From: a virus
Length of the DNA stretch: 64,000 nt
IMG/VR virus record: IMGVR_UViG_3300021963_000029
Coordinates: 116,815 to 180,814 of that record
Strand: one strand, 5' to 3'
In this document: one piece after another, positions 30,865 to 38,175 of the stretch
Numbering within the stretch: position 1 is the first letter of the stretch
Layout of the letters: the number at the start of each line of letters is the position of its first letter
Program-made: the position numbers and the translations under genes
The notes under the pieces: model-generated
Seen by the model: only the letters and a program-made list of their open reading frames with translations
Told to the model about the DNA's origin: nothing
Databases searched by the model: none

Positions 30865-30983
30865 ACAACCACACAAGATTGTGGATGGAGACTGGTGATT
30901 ACTGGCATGAAGAACAAGCACAGATATTAAGAAAATATGTAAAAGATCTAAAAGTTTGGATCCATAGGCAAGAAGGAAAATAA
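30792..30983 (+). CDS. Small conserved-looking helical protein
   Basis: A 63-residue protein, MPREWNTPKRECWNAPIHQI at the start, continuing with LKAIDNHTRLWMETGDYWHE and ending KDLKVWIHRQEGK. The Trp-rich, helical pattern reminds me of small cyanophage proteins, but function is unknown. It overlaps the previous frame by 73 bases; both frames look coding. Confidence 0.55.
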   Translation: MPREWNTPKRECWNAPIHQILKAIDNHTRLWMETGDYWHEEQAQILRKYVKDLKVWIHRQEGK

Positions 30984-30991
30984 GATAAATA
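30984..30991 (+). promoter_or_regulatory. Late-promoter-like box GATAAATA
   Basis: GATAAATA lies 25 bases upstream of the first secreted-type protein and matches 7 of 8 positions of TATAAATA. Confidence 0.4.
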
Positions 30992-31016
30992 GTTGGCAAG
31001 AACTATACATAAGAAA

Positions 31017-31463
31017 ATGAAAAGACTTCTACTAGCCTTTTCGTTATTCTTTATCACCCCTGTAAGTGCTGCTGAAATTACATCAAGAATAACTGACTCT
31101 GTACAACTTAAGGTTGATGCTGCTGCTTCACAAGCATTAAGAGTAGGTGGACAATACTCAGTTTCTGGCACTAATATTCAATCCTCTACATTTGGTGGTG
31201 TAGGTGGTGCTGGCACATATTCAGTTAACACTGCTGGTCAAGCATTTACTTTCTCTGAAAGTTTAATTGAAGCAGATACTACACCTGCATCAGTGTCTAC
31301 TGGAGCAATTGCCCCCTATGGAAATATTACCTCTACTGCTGCTGGTTCTGCTGGAAGCCTTGCTGGTACTCTGTCTGGGACAGGGGTTCCTACAGTAACT
31401 GCTGGTGGTGCTGGTACAACAGCAACAGGTCAAAGATCTATTGAATTAAGCGTATTTAAATGA
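31017..31463 (+). CDS. Secreted beta-rich protein 1
   Basis: From the ATG at the preferred start the protein has 148 residues; an in-frame TTG 24 bases upstream would precede the signal peptide by 8 residues and is less likely. MKRLLLAFSLFFITPVSAAE is a clear Sec signal peptide with cleavage after SAA or VSA. The mature part is Gly/Thr/Ser/Ala-rich with SGTNIQSSTFGGVGGAGTYS, suggestive of a beta structure. A shared S(V/T)(S/T)GTNI unit occurs in the next gene. Role unknown; perhaps host-surface or virion adhesion. Confidence 0.72.
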   Translation: MKRLLLAFSLFFITPVSAAEITSRITDSVQLKVDAAASQALRVGGQYSVSGTNIQSSTFGGVGGAGTYSVNTAGQAFTFSESLIEADTTPASVSTGAIAPYGNITSTAAGSAGSLAGTLSGTGVPTVTAGGAGTTATGQRSIELSVFK

Positions 31464-31825
31464 GACTTATAACTCCTGCTCTGCTTACAGCAGCAGGAGT
31501 CATTTGTACTCCTGTTTATGCTGAGAGTGTTGTACCAAACTTCACCAGAGGAACCATCACTGCAACCACAGAAACAACAACAAAAGTTATAGAATCCATT
31601 CGTCAAGTTGAATATACAACTGGCACATCATACACTGTAACTGGCACCAACATTAACATTCCTAGTAATCCACAACCAGGAGCGAACTACACCATCATGA
31701 ACCAAGGTGCTCCATTCCAGTTCAGTGAAACCTATCTAGGACCTGGAGTGGCAAAAGAAACATGGATAGATCGCACCACAGAAAGTCAATCAGTTACAAA
31801 CTCTGTATCTGTCTTTACTCAATGA
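31460..31825 (+). CDS. Secreted beta-rich protein 2
   Basis: The protein has 121 residues. The N-terminus MRLITPALLTAAGVICTPVYA is a signal peptide with cleavage after VYA. The mature chain has YTVTGTNINIPSNPQPGANY and FQFSETYLGPGVAKE, parallel to the first secreted protein (SVSGTNIQSS, FTFSESL). The two are therefore probably related by duplication. They overlap by four bases (ATGA). Confidence 0.7.
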   Translation: MRLITPALLTAAGVICTPVYAESVVPNFTRGTITATTETTTKVIESIRQVEYTTGTSYTVTGTNINIPSNPQPGANYTIMNQGAPFQFSETYLGPGVAKETWIDRTTESQSVTNSVSVFTQ

Positions 31826-32307
31826 TGCTTCCTGCTTTTGCACAGCAAGCACCATCCAATACAAACATAGCAGGACCCTCTGCATCTGCCACTGGTAATG
31901 TAACCAACCAGGCAGTTCAAGTGCTACAGGGTCCTTTTGCTTTGAATACTTATGGTGGTGGTGTTAGTTGCCAAGGTCCTACCATGAGCTTTGCTCCATT
32001 TATATTAGGAACTGGTAATGGAAATGATGATCCAGCAACTTACAAATCCTACAGTGGCAACGCTGGGTTAAGTTTTGGTTTCAACTTTCCTCTTGATGGA
32101 TCACTACAAGAAATATGTAAGACAAGGGCAAAAGTTGAAATTGCCAGACAACAAGCTGAAGCAGATAAAGCAAGACTTGATTTTGAATTAGTTAGATTAT
32201 TGAAGTGTGGTGAGGCAATGAAGAATGGAATATCATTTCATCCTCAATCACCTTATCATAAAATCTGTGCGGATGTAGTTGTCAAATACCCACAAGCATC
32301 TAAATAA
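31762..32307 (+). CDS. Secreted protein 3 with out-of-frame start overlap
   Basis: The long form has 181 residues and starts 64 bases inside the preceding gene: a basic n-region (MDRSHHRKSISYK), a hydrophobic stretch LCICLYSMMLPAFA and a good cleavage site AFA-QQ. An alternative ATG at 31822 overlaps the previous stop but would leave only MMLPAFAQ. The mature protein contains LNTYGGGVSCQGPTMSFAPF, three or four cysteines and a charged C-terminal helix. Function unknown; it completes a set of three exported-type products. Confidence 0.65.
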   Translation: MDRSHHRKSISYKLCICLYSMMLPAFAQQAPSNTNIAGPSASATGNVTNQAVQVLQGPFALNTYGGGVSCQGPTMSFAPFILGTGNGNDDPATYKSYSGNAGLSFGFNFPLDGSLQEICKTRAKVEIARQQAEADKARLDFELVRLLKCGEAMKNGISFHPQSPYHKICADVVVKYPQASK

Positions 32308-32315
32308 AATTAAAA

Positions 32316-32486
32316 ATGTTTATAGCAAAAAGAATTGCTTTCATGAATGAAGTTTTGTACTTTGAAGAAGATACAAAATGGACTCCAGATAGATCAAAAG
32401 CAAAACAATTTAATACTAAAAAAGAAGCAATTAAAGAATCTGATAGAGCAGGTCTTTATGAAATTGTATTAGAGGAAGTAAAATGA
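32316..32486 (+). CDS. Small protein, unknown function
   Basis: A 56-residue frame, MFIAKRIAFMNEVLYFEEDT at the start with KWTPDRSKAKQFNTKKEAIK later. It fills the gap between the secreted proteins and the small membrane protein and joins the latter by ATGA. It has a beta-beta-alpha look. No family recognised. Confidence 0.55.
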   Translation: MFIAKRIAFMNEVLYFEEDTKWTPDRSKAKQFNTKKEAIKESDRAGLYEIVLEEVK

Positions 32487-32725
32487 AACAAGTAGCATTA
32501 GCATTATCAATTGTTAGTTTAAGTATCAGTGGGGCACTTTGTTATGGTGCTTATGTAACCTACCAGAAAGCACAAAAAATTCTTGACAATCCAGAGGAAT
32601 TTGTTGGTGCTGTAGTGGAGAAACAAGTCAACAAAGCATTTCAAAATCTACCTATTCCAGGATTAAAAGGGGGAACTTTAGAACTAGGATCTCTAAATAA
32701 AGAGAAGTTTAAATTACCATTCTAA
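32483..32725 (+). CDS. Small membrane-anchored protein
   Basis: The 80-residue protein has an N-terminal membrane segment (VALALSIVSLSISGALCYGA) and a soluble tail with FQNLPIPGLKGGTLELGSLN. It could be an uncleaved signal anchor. The layout resembles conserved cyanomyovirus proteins of unknown role. Its stop overlaps the ATG of the nuclease gene by one base. Confidence 0.62.
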   Translation: MKQVALALSIVSLSISGALCYGAYVTYQKAQKILDNPEEFVGAVVEKQVNKAFQNLPIPGLKGGTLELGSLNKEKFKLPF

Positions 32726-33153
32726 TGGCTGACAAAGATCCTTACATCTATAGAATAAGATCAGTCCACAAAGTAGTAGATGGAGACACTATTGACGCTG
32801 ATATTGATCTTGGTTTTGATATCTCCCTTACTAAGCGAATTCGTCTTGCTGGTATCGATACCCCAGAGAGCAGAACAACTGATGCAAATGAAAAGAAACT
32901 TGGTCTTGAAGTTAAGGAATGGCTCAAAGAAAGATTAAACTTTGCCAAAGATATTATTATCAAGACAGAGTTACCTGATAGTACAGAAAAGTATGGGCGT
33001 ATCATTGGACATCTGTATATTAATGGAGAAGAAGTATCAATCAATAATCAAATGATTGCTGAGGGATATGCTTGGGAATATGATGGAGGCACAAAGAAAA
33101 AAGATTTTAATTTACTCTTAGAAAAAAGAAAGGCTTACAAACAATCTCTCTAA
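32725..33153 (+). CDS. Thermonuclease (SNase-like)
   Basis: The protein has 142 residues and is a complete staphylococcal-nuclease-like domain: VVDGDTIDADIDLGF, then RIRLAGIDTPES with the catalytic Arg, and EKYGRIIGHLYING with the Arg near the second catalytic site; INNQMIAEGYAWEYDGG follows. It has no signal peptide, so it probably works inside the infected cell, perhaps in host DNA degradation. It lies just before the virion genes. Confidence 0.88.
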   Translation: MADKDPYIYRIRSVHKVVDGDTIDADIDLGFDISLTKRIRLAGIDTPESRTTDANEKKLGLEVKEWLKERLNFAKDIIIKTELPDSTEKYGRIIGHLYINGEEVSINNQMIAEGYAWEYDGGTKKKDFNLLLEKRKAYKQSL

Positions 33154-33180
33154 ATAATATTATTAAAGACTACAATATTA

Positions 33181-33519
33181 ATGACTGCTCCAGTAAAAAT
33201 AAATTTAGTTGTTAATCAAAAGTCTAGTTTTGTTGCAGGGTTCATTGTAACTGATCAAGATGATAATAAAATTGATTTAGCAGGATATAGTATTGAAGCA
33301 AAACTAAAAAAAGATTTTACTTCTCCATCCACTGTTAGCTTTGCAACAACTGCAATAGCACCAACAACAAATGGAAAGTTAGAAATTTCTTTAACACCCA
33401 ATCAAACTGCTCCTTTGAGTGGTACTTTCGTGTATGATGTAACTATTACTAATACATCAACCAATTTTAAAACTAGAATTGCTGAAGGAAATATCAGAGT
33501 AGATCCAGGTGTAACCTAA
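33181..33519 (+). CDS. Small fibre-associated beta-sandwich protein
   Basis: The protein has 112 residues with a beta-rich pattern: INLVVNQKSSFVAGFIVTDQ, IDLAGYSIEAKLKKDF, LEISLTPNQTAPLSGTFVYD. The arrangement resembles small phage domains that cap or attach receptor-binding proteins (BppU-like), an identification made only from pattern. It shares one base with the collagen-like gene, so the pair may form one fibre. Confidence 0.55.
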   Translation: MTAPVKINLVVNQKSSFVAGFIVTDQDDNKIDLAGYSIEAKLKKDFTSPSTVSFATTAIAPTTNGKLEISLTPNQTAPLSGTFVYDVTITNTSTNFKTRIAEGNIRVDPGVT

Positions 33520-34778
33520 TGCCAGACCCACAATATTTCAAAGTATCATTAATCCCAAATAAAAATTATGCTTCTGAAATAAGAGGTCAGGAGTATACAG
33601 CATCAATCACTCAAGGAGTTAGAGGACCTCAAGGGTTTCAAGGAGTTCAGGGCGCTCAAGGTCCTCCCTATGTAATTGGACCTCAAGGTTTTCAAGGAGA
33701 TTCTGGTCCTCAAGGTGTACAAGGACCACAAGGATTCCAAGGTCTTCAGGGATTCCAAGGAGAAGTTGGTAACATAGGACCACAAGGAATACAAGGTCCT
33801 CAAGGTCTTGGACCACAAGGGTTTACTGGACCACAAGGAGTTCAAGGACCACAAGGAGTTCAAGGACCTCAAGGATTTGGTCCTCAAGGTTCTCAAGGTA
33901 ACGCAGGACCTCAAGGTTCACAAGGATTTCAAGGAAATCAAGGATATGGTCCACAAGGACCACAAGGTTCAATTGGAAATATTGGACCTCAAGGTATACA
34001 AGGACCTCAAGGTGTTGGTCCCCAAGGACCTCTTGGTCCCCAAGGAGAAAGTGGACCTCAAGGAGTACAAGGTCCTCAAGGATATGGACCTCAAGGATCT
34101 ACTGGACCACAAGGTATCCAAGGTCCTCAGGGGGTACAAGGTCCTCAGGGATATGGACCTCAAGGTGAAAGAGGACCTCAAGGAATTATTGGACCTCAAG
34201 GCGCACAAGGAATAGGACCACAAGGATCTCAAGGATTCCAAGGGTTTATTGGTCTACAAGGAGCTCAAGGTTCTCCAGGAAATCCAGGATCTCAAGGAAT
34301 TCAAGGTCCTGTAGGAGAAAGAGGACCTCAAGGAGTACAAGGTCCACAAGGAGTACAAGGTCCACAAGGATTTGGACCTCAAGGTGCTCAAGGAGTACAA
34401 GGAGATCAGGGACTACTAGGACCTCAAGGTCCAGCTAATGGACCAATAGGTCCACAAGGTTCTCAAGGAATTCAAGGTGCCCCTGGAAGTCAAGGGTTAC
34501 CAGGGTTTCAAGGAAACTCAGGATTAGCAGGATCTCAAGGACCACAAGGACCAGTGGGACCTCAAGGGTTTAGTTATTTTATTCCCACAGCAACAGGAAT
34601 ACATACACTTTCTAATGTTGGCATTGGAACCACAAACGCAACATCAACATTAGTTGTAATTGGAGATGCTAAAGTTGGAATTAACACCTCACAAGGAGTA
34701 ATATTAACATCCCCAAATGGAACTCAATATAGATTGATAGTAGATAATTCTGGAAACTTATCTACTACATTAGTCTAA
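33519..34778 (+). CDS. Collagen-like tail fibre protein
   Basis: The protein has 419 residues. Residues ~1-33 form an N-terminal attachment segment. From ~34 to ~350 nearly every third residue is Gly, in GPQG, GFQG, GVQG and GIQG repeats, i.e. a collagen-type triple helix very rich in Gln. The last ~65 residues (GIHTLSNVGIGTTNATSTLV and after) are a small beta domain, probably for trimer folding or binding. Such fibres are common in marine phages. The repeats create long false frames on the opposite strand. Confidence 0.85.
   Translation: MPDPQYFKVSLIPNKNYASEIRGQEYTASITQGVRGPQGFQGVQGAQGPPYVIGPQGFQGDSGPQGVQGPQGFQGLQGFQGEVGNIGPQGIQGPQGLGPQGFTGPQGVQGPQGVQGPQGFGPQGSQGNAGPQGSQGFQGNQGYGPQGPQGSIGNIGPQGIQGPQGVGPQGPLGPQGESGPQGVQGPQGYGPQGSTGPQGIQGPQGVQGPQGYGPQGERGPQGIIGPQGAQGIGPQGSQGFQGFIGLQGAQGSPGNPGSQGIQGPVGERGPQGVQGPQGVQGPQGFGPQGAQGVQGDQGLLGPQGPANGPIGPQGSQGIQGAPGSQGLPGFQGNSGLAGSQGPQGPVGPQGFSYFIPTATGIHTLSNVGIGTTNATSTLVVIGDAKVGINTSQGVILTSPNGTQYRLIVDNSGNLSTTLV
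33618..34572 (+). repeat. Gly-x-Gln collagen-type repeat region
   Basis: Nine-base units resembling GGACCTCAA / GGTCCACAA repeat through ~950 bases and encode GPQ, GFQ, GVQ and GYG triplets. Interruptions such as GLGPQG break the strict triplet phase about every 10-16 units. The DNA repeats can recombine, so length may vary between strains. Confidence 0.8.
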
Positions 34779-35530
34779 GAGTGAAACTCTTTGTACTGCC
34801 TTTGTTTATCCTTTTTCTGTTCTTTCTTAAGTAACTTATTGACTTTCTTCAAGGACTGACTTTTCTCAAAAGCAAAGTATATCTGTAGTTCATATGGGGT
34901 AAGATCTCTACTCAGGAGTTTCTTACCCCTTACAAATATCTGTTGAACTACAGGTTTCATTTTGTTTACCATCCATTCCACCAAAGATTTGCCAATAAGA
35001 GCCGCAGCAACAGAGGCAGTAGCAGTAGTCCCAGCAAGAATAACCTGCTCTTTAGGTGGGATGGGGACTTGTCCAATAATTGGAACTTCAATTACAGGAA
35101 CTCCTAAGTTATTAGATGGTGGCAATCCATCAGAAGACTCTTGAGAGGGTGGGGGTTGAACAACCTGAGGCAGTTGAGGTACAGGGGTAGCATCAGGAAG
35201 TCCCCTATTTTTTTCTTGTTGTTCCTCTTCTTTCTTCTTTTGTTCTGCTTTTACAGCAGCATCAAACTCTTCCTGTGTTGGCACATCAATCACAGGATAA
35301 TTTATTGAAGGGTCTGGTGCCCTAAAAATAGGCAGTGTCAGACCCTGTGTTACAGGAAACTCAAACTTCTGGGCGGGTAGACGCTCTACTGTAGTCTGGG
35401 GAATCCCCTGGATCACAGTTGGGGCAACCTGCTGTTGAGGTATCTGCTGCTGCGATATCTGCTGGAGGTTCTGGTTCTGGAGTGGGTTCAACTCCTGTGA
35501 TATTGGGCTCCCTACGAGTTTGATCTCCAT
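34775..35530 (-). CDS. Pro/Gln-rich protein with membrane segment
   Basis: The start was set at the ATG giving MEIKLVGSPISQE, because AAGGAG lies at a normal distance; the ATG nine bases upstream touches it. The protein has ~251 residues: a Gln/Pro-rich N-terminus, a Lys/Glu helix (AAVKAEQKKKEEEQQEKNRG), a Pro-rich region, a hydrophobic stretch at ~165-185 (ILAGTTATASVAAALIGKSL) and a basic C-terminus. The layout is like spanin or anchor proteins, but no family is recognised. Its end is convergent with the collagen-like gene (4-base overlap); its start overlaps the next gene by ~170 bases in another frame. Confidence 0.6.
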   Translation of the reverse strand: MEIKLVGSPISQELNPLQNQNLQQISQQQIPQQQVAPTVIQGIPQTTVERLPAQKFEFPVTQGLTLPIFRAPDPSINYPVIDVPTQEEFDAAVKAEQKKKEEEQQEKNRGLPDATPVPQLPQVVQPPPSQESSDGLPPSNNLGVPVIEVPIIGQVPIPPKEQVILAGTTATASVAAALIGKSLVEWMVNKMKPVVQQIFVRGKKLLSRDLTPYELQIYFAFEKSQSLKKVNKLLKKEQKKDKQRQYKEFHS

Positions 35531-35696
35531 CTTTATCATCTCCTTTCTTCAGAGTGTCAACTCCAAAGGTTGCAGCTGCAGCAGTAAATACTGTAGCAAT
35601 AAATGTTGGGTCCATCTTAGCAAGAAGACCAGCATAAGATGCAGTGAGTAATGCTGCACTCCAGCTCAATACAGTAATTCTAACAATAGTGCTCAT
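35361..35696 (-). CDS. Two-helix membrane protein, holin-like
   Basis: The start was set at the ATG giving MSTIVRITVLSW, which has GGAAAG at a good distance; an upstream in-frame ATG at 35732 is possible. The protein has ~111 residues with two hydrophobic helices (ITVLSWSAALLTASYAGLLA and PTFIATVFTAAAATFGVDTL) and an acidic/Pro-rich tail. It resembles small phage holins in size and shape and lies in the same region as GH24 lysozyme. The last ~170 bases overlap the downstream gene in another frame. Confidence 0.55.
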   Translation of the reverse strand: MSTIVRITVLSWSAALLTASYAGLLAKMDPTFIATVFTAAAATFGVDTLKKGDDKDGDQTRREPNITGVEPTPEPEPPADIAAADTSTAGCPNCDPGDSPDYSRASTRPEV

Positions 35697-35754
35697 ACAT
35701 CTTTCCTTTTTCTGTGGCGTATCGCTCATCATTCTATGAATGAAGTTTCCTCTA

Positions 35755-35762
35755 TATTTAGG
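35755..35762 (-). promoter_or_regulatory. Late-promoter-like box CCTAAATA
   Basis: CCTAAATA lies 22 bases upstream of the longer start of the holin-like gene (minus strand) and keeps the TAAATA core of the late promoter. Confidence 0.3.
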
Positions 35763-35763
35763 A

Positions 35764-37395
35764 TTAGAATCTAAATTTAACTTTAACTGCTGCTGAGTTG
35801 TTTGTTAATCCATCAGCAACAGAATGAGTTCCCTCCACATATAGTACTTCTTTAACATCTATTGATGCAGTTGCACTATATGAATTGTCTGTAGCATAGG
35901 ATCCTTCTACACTCACTCCAATTACATCTTTCTTCTTGCCCCCAAATCTGGTTTCAAGTTTAAGACCTGCTTCACCAACATGAGTAGTTTCATTAACTGC
36001 TTCTACAGTTCTTGCTGATTCAGGAGAACCAGTTTCTGTATAAGCATCTCTTTTGATATTAGAAACAGTATAACCTAAGAATGGTTTAAACCATCCAGAG
36101 TTATTCACATACAATCTATTGTTAACCCACCATTGCTGACCATCAACCTTAGACCAATTACCAAACAGATACTCAACAGTTCTAGCAACATCATACTTAT
36201 CTTGAGAAGCACCAGCATTTGTAACAAGTGCTACATCTCTACCATGGAAACTATTAAAGATTCCCACATGCTGTCTCTTAAGGTGTGAGATGCTATCTAC
36301 ACCTTTGAGTTCAGAATAGATATCATTATATTGTGCGCCAACAGTCCATCCTTTTGTAAGTGCTAACTCTACACCACCACCAAATACTGTTGATTGTGCT
36401 TCATAACCATCAGCATTATAGGAATGCATGAATCTATTAGTTTCAAATATCCTAAACTTTTTCTTGTGGTTGACCAGTGGTTCATGATTAAGTGTGTTAT
36501 TGACAGCACCACTGATACCATCAAGAACTTCTAATTGATCAATACGACCAGAATATTCAGCATACTGATGAGAAACTGCAGACTGACTTGAACTACTTGT
36601 GGTAACTACTGGTGTTCCATTTGTGACTACAGTTGAGTTATCACTGTAAGTATCAGTAGTGACTGGTGTTGTTGTGGTAGTTGTTACTGTTGTAGCAGTG
36701 ACTGTGGTAGCAGCATCAAAGTTAAGTTTTTGTTTTCCACCACTCTCTGAAGTTGCATGAGTGATAACAGTGTTTGATGTAAATGTAGGAGCACCAACAT
36801 TTAAAACAACATTGTTAGTAACAACAGAACTTACAAGTGTTGGTGGTGGAGGTGTACCTCCAGTTTCATAAATGTCAAGGACTCCATTATTGTTAGCATC
36901 ACCAGAAAGAAGACCAGCAGATAAAGTTACAGTTCCTGTGCGAATAACTTGTGATGATGGATCCCAATCCATCGTTGGTTGAGCAATAGGATTATAAGTG
37001 AATTGATAGTCTCCTGCTGTTAAACCATTAAAGGTTACACCCTGCCAGGTGTAACTCTGAGTTATTCCATAAGCTGCTGATGGATCTCCATAAGGGATTA
37101 AGTTAGTTCCATCAGACATAAAATAGTTTGTACCAGGAATTAATCCTGTTGGTTCAGTATTTGAAAGTAAAGTCCAGTTAACTGTTGTTGGTGAAAATGC
37201 AGTTCCATTGACACCTTGAAGAGTCATAGAACCTTCTGTAAAATTAGTTCCAGCGTGCCAGGAACCATACCAGAAAGTTACTGTTCCATTGCCCCCACCA
37301 ACATATCCTAAAGAGTTGGTGTGTGCTAATGCTGCTGTTGGCACTCCAAATAAGAGCACAGAGGTCGCAGCAAGCGCCTTTTGTGTGATAGACAT
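35764..37395 (-). CDS. Outer-membrane-type protein with C-terminal beta-barrel
   Basis: The protein has 543 residues. MSITQKALAATSVLLFGVPT...ALA is a signal peptide. Residues ~20-190 form a beta-rich passenger with GDANNNGVLDIYETGG (an EF-hand/dockerin-like calcium loop) before a Pro-rich hinge. Residues ~190-270 are Thr/Val-rich. Residues ~310-543 are a barrel of alternating strands (GWTVGAQYNDIYSEL, AALKLETRFGG-like) ending VKVKFRF with the terminal Phe needed for BAM insertion. It would place a phage protein in the host outer membrane or be related to an autotransporter. Few phages encode such a protein. Confidence 0.75.
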   Translation of the reverse strand: MSITQKALAATSVLLFGVPTAALAHTNSLGYVGGGNGTVTFWYGSWHAGTNFTEGSMTLQGVNGTAFSPTTVNWTLLSNTEPTGLIPGTNYFMSDGTNLIPYGDPSAAYGITQSYTWQGVTFNGLTAGDYQFTYNPIAQPTMDWDPSSQVIRTGTVTLSAGLLSGDANNNGVLDIYETGGTPPPPTLVSSVVTNNVVLNVGAPTFTSNTVITHATSESGGKQKLNFDAATTVTATTVTTTTTTPVTTDTYSDNSTVVTNGTPVVTTSSSSQSAVSHQYAEYSGRIDQLEVLDGISGAVNNTLNHEPLVNHKKKFRIFETNRFMHSYNADGYEAQSTVFGGGVELALTKGWTVGAQYNDIYSELKGVDSISHLKRQHVGIFNSFHGRDVALVTNAGASQDKYDVARTVEYLFGNWSKVDGQQWWVNNRLYVNNSGWFKPFLGYTVSNIKRDAYTETGSPESARTVEAVNETTHVGEAGLKLETRFGGKKKDVIGVSVEGSYATDNSYSATASIDVKEVLYVEGTHSVADGLTNNSAAVKVKFRF

Positions 37396-37482
37396 AAAAA
37401 TACAGTGGTGTTGGTTATTGTGATTCTCTAGAATCTACAAAGACCAACCCACTGTGGAGTGGTTCAACTCAATGGTTGAAAC
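37396..37482 (-). promoter_or_regulatory. Leader of the barrel protein gene with two hairpins
   Basis: On the RNA strand TTCAAC-CATTGA-GTTGAA and CCACT-CCAC-AGTGG form two hairpins between the lysozyme gene and the barrel gene. A late-promoter-like box lies at the 5' end. The hairpins may protect the message; no ribosome site is visible close to the ATG. Confidence 0.35.
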
Positions 37483-37490
37483 TATTTAGT
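37483..37490 (-). promoter_or_regulatory. Late-promoter-like box ACTAAATA
   Basis: ACTAAATA follows the lysozyme stop codon directly on the minus strand and precedes the barrel gene by ~88 bases. Confidence 0.3.
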
Positions 37491-38161
37491 TATCCCTTCT
37501 TCCAAGCTTCCCCTTCTGCTTTTCTTCTTCTAGCAAGACCTGCCTCTACATTTGAACCAGGATTTCTGTAAAGATATAAAGCATCAGGAACTTGATCCCA
37601 TTCCTTATTCTTCAGGCGTTTAGTAATAGTATTAAAGTTATCACCACCGTAAAAACCGGCACCAAGATTATAAGCAAAGCTGAGCAGAGCGCCTCTTTTT
37701 CCATCTGACATTTCACTCCAATGTGGGATTTTTCTAAGGGATGGGAGAAACTGATTCTTGCACTGACTAATCAACAACTCATCTGCTTCCTGTTGAGTGA
37801 TTGTGTCACCCATTTGGAATGGAGATCCATCCTTTTTACGAGTTGATCCCCAGCCAATTGTGATTGGAAGTCCACCTGTAAGAGGATCAGGGTATGCCTT
37901 GAGATGGCATCCCTCAAATTCCTTGATGAGTTTAATGCCTGTCATAGGCATATCATCACCACCTGCAACAGGAGCAGAAGCTGCAGCAGCAGGAGCTGGT
38001 GCAGCATTACCCTTTTTTCCTCTGTAGATCTCCGCCCAGTCAACATTGTCCTCAAGGAACTTAACCGGTAGGTTATCCTCTAACCACTGTACTGCTTTAA
38101 CATGATTAGGGTTCTTCTCATCATAGAATTTGAAGAAGTTGTGTAAATCTATTCTTGCCAT
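37490..38161 (-). CDS. GH24 lysozyme (endolysin) with LHNFF N-terminal domain
   Basis: The start giving MARIDLHNFFKFYD is supported by AGGAG at good distance; the upstream extension lies within the previous gene. The protein has 223 residues. Residues 1-48 are a small domain repeated in the protease upstream. A Pro/Ala linker follows. Residues ~80-223 are a T4/P22-type lysozyme: IKEFEGCHLKAYPDPLTGG contains the catalytic Glu, ITIGWGST the Thr region, and RRRKAEGEAWKKG ends the fold. It cuts glycan strands at lysis. There is no signal peptide, so a holin or other route is needed. Confidence 0.88.
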   Translation of the reverse strand: MARIDLHNFFKFYDEKNPNHVKAVQWLEDNLPVKFLEDNVDWAEIYRGKKGNAAPAPAAAASAPVAGGDDMPMTGIKLIKEFEGCHLKAYPDPLTGGLPITIGWGSTRKKDGSPFQMGDTITQQEADELLISQCKNQFLPSLRKIPHWSEMSDGKRGALLSFAYNLGAGFYGGDNFNTITKRLKNKEWDQVPDALYLYRNPGSNVEAGLARRRKAEGEAWKKG

Positions 38162-38175
38162 TGTTTGTTCTCCTA

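Noticed and set aside
33603-34241. Long minus-strand and alternative-frame ORFs (Leu/Arg/Ser-Trp repeats) opposite the collagen-like gene
   Set aside because: They are by-products of the nine-base repeat read in other frames; composition is unnatural and there is no start signal.
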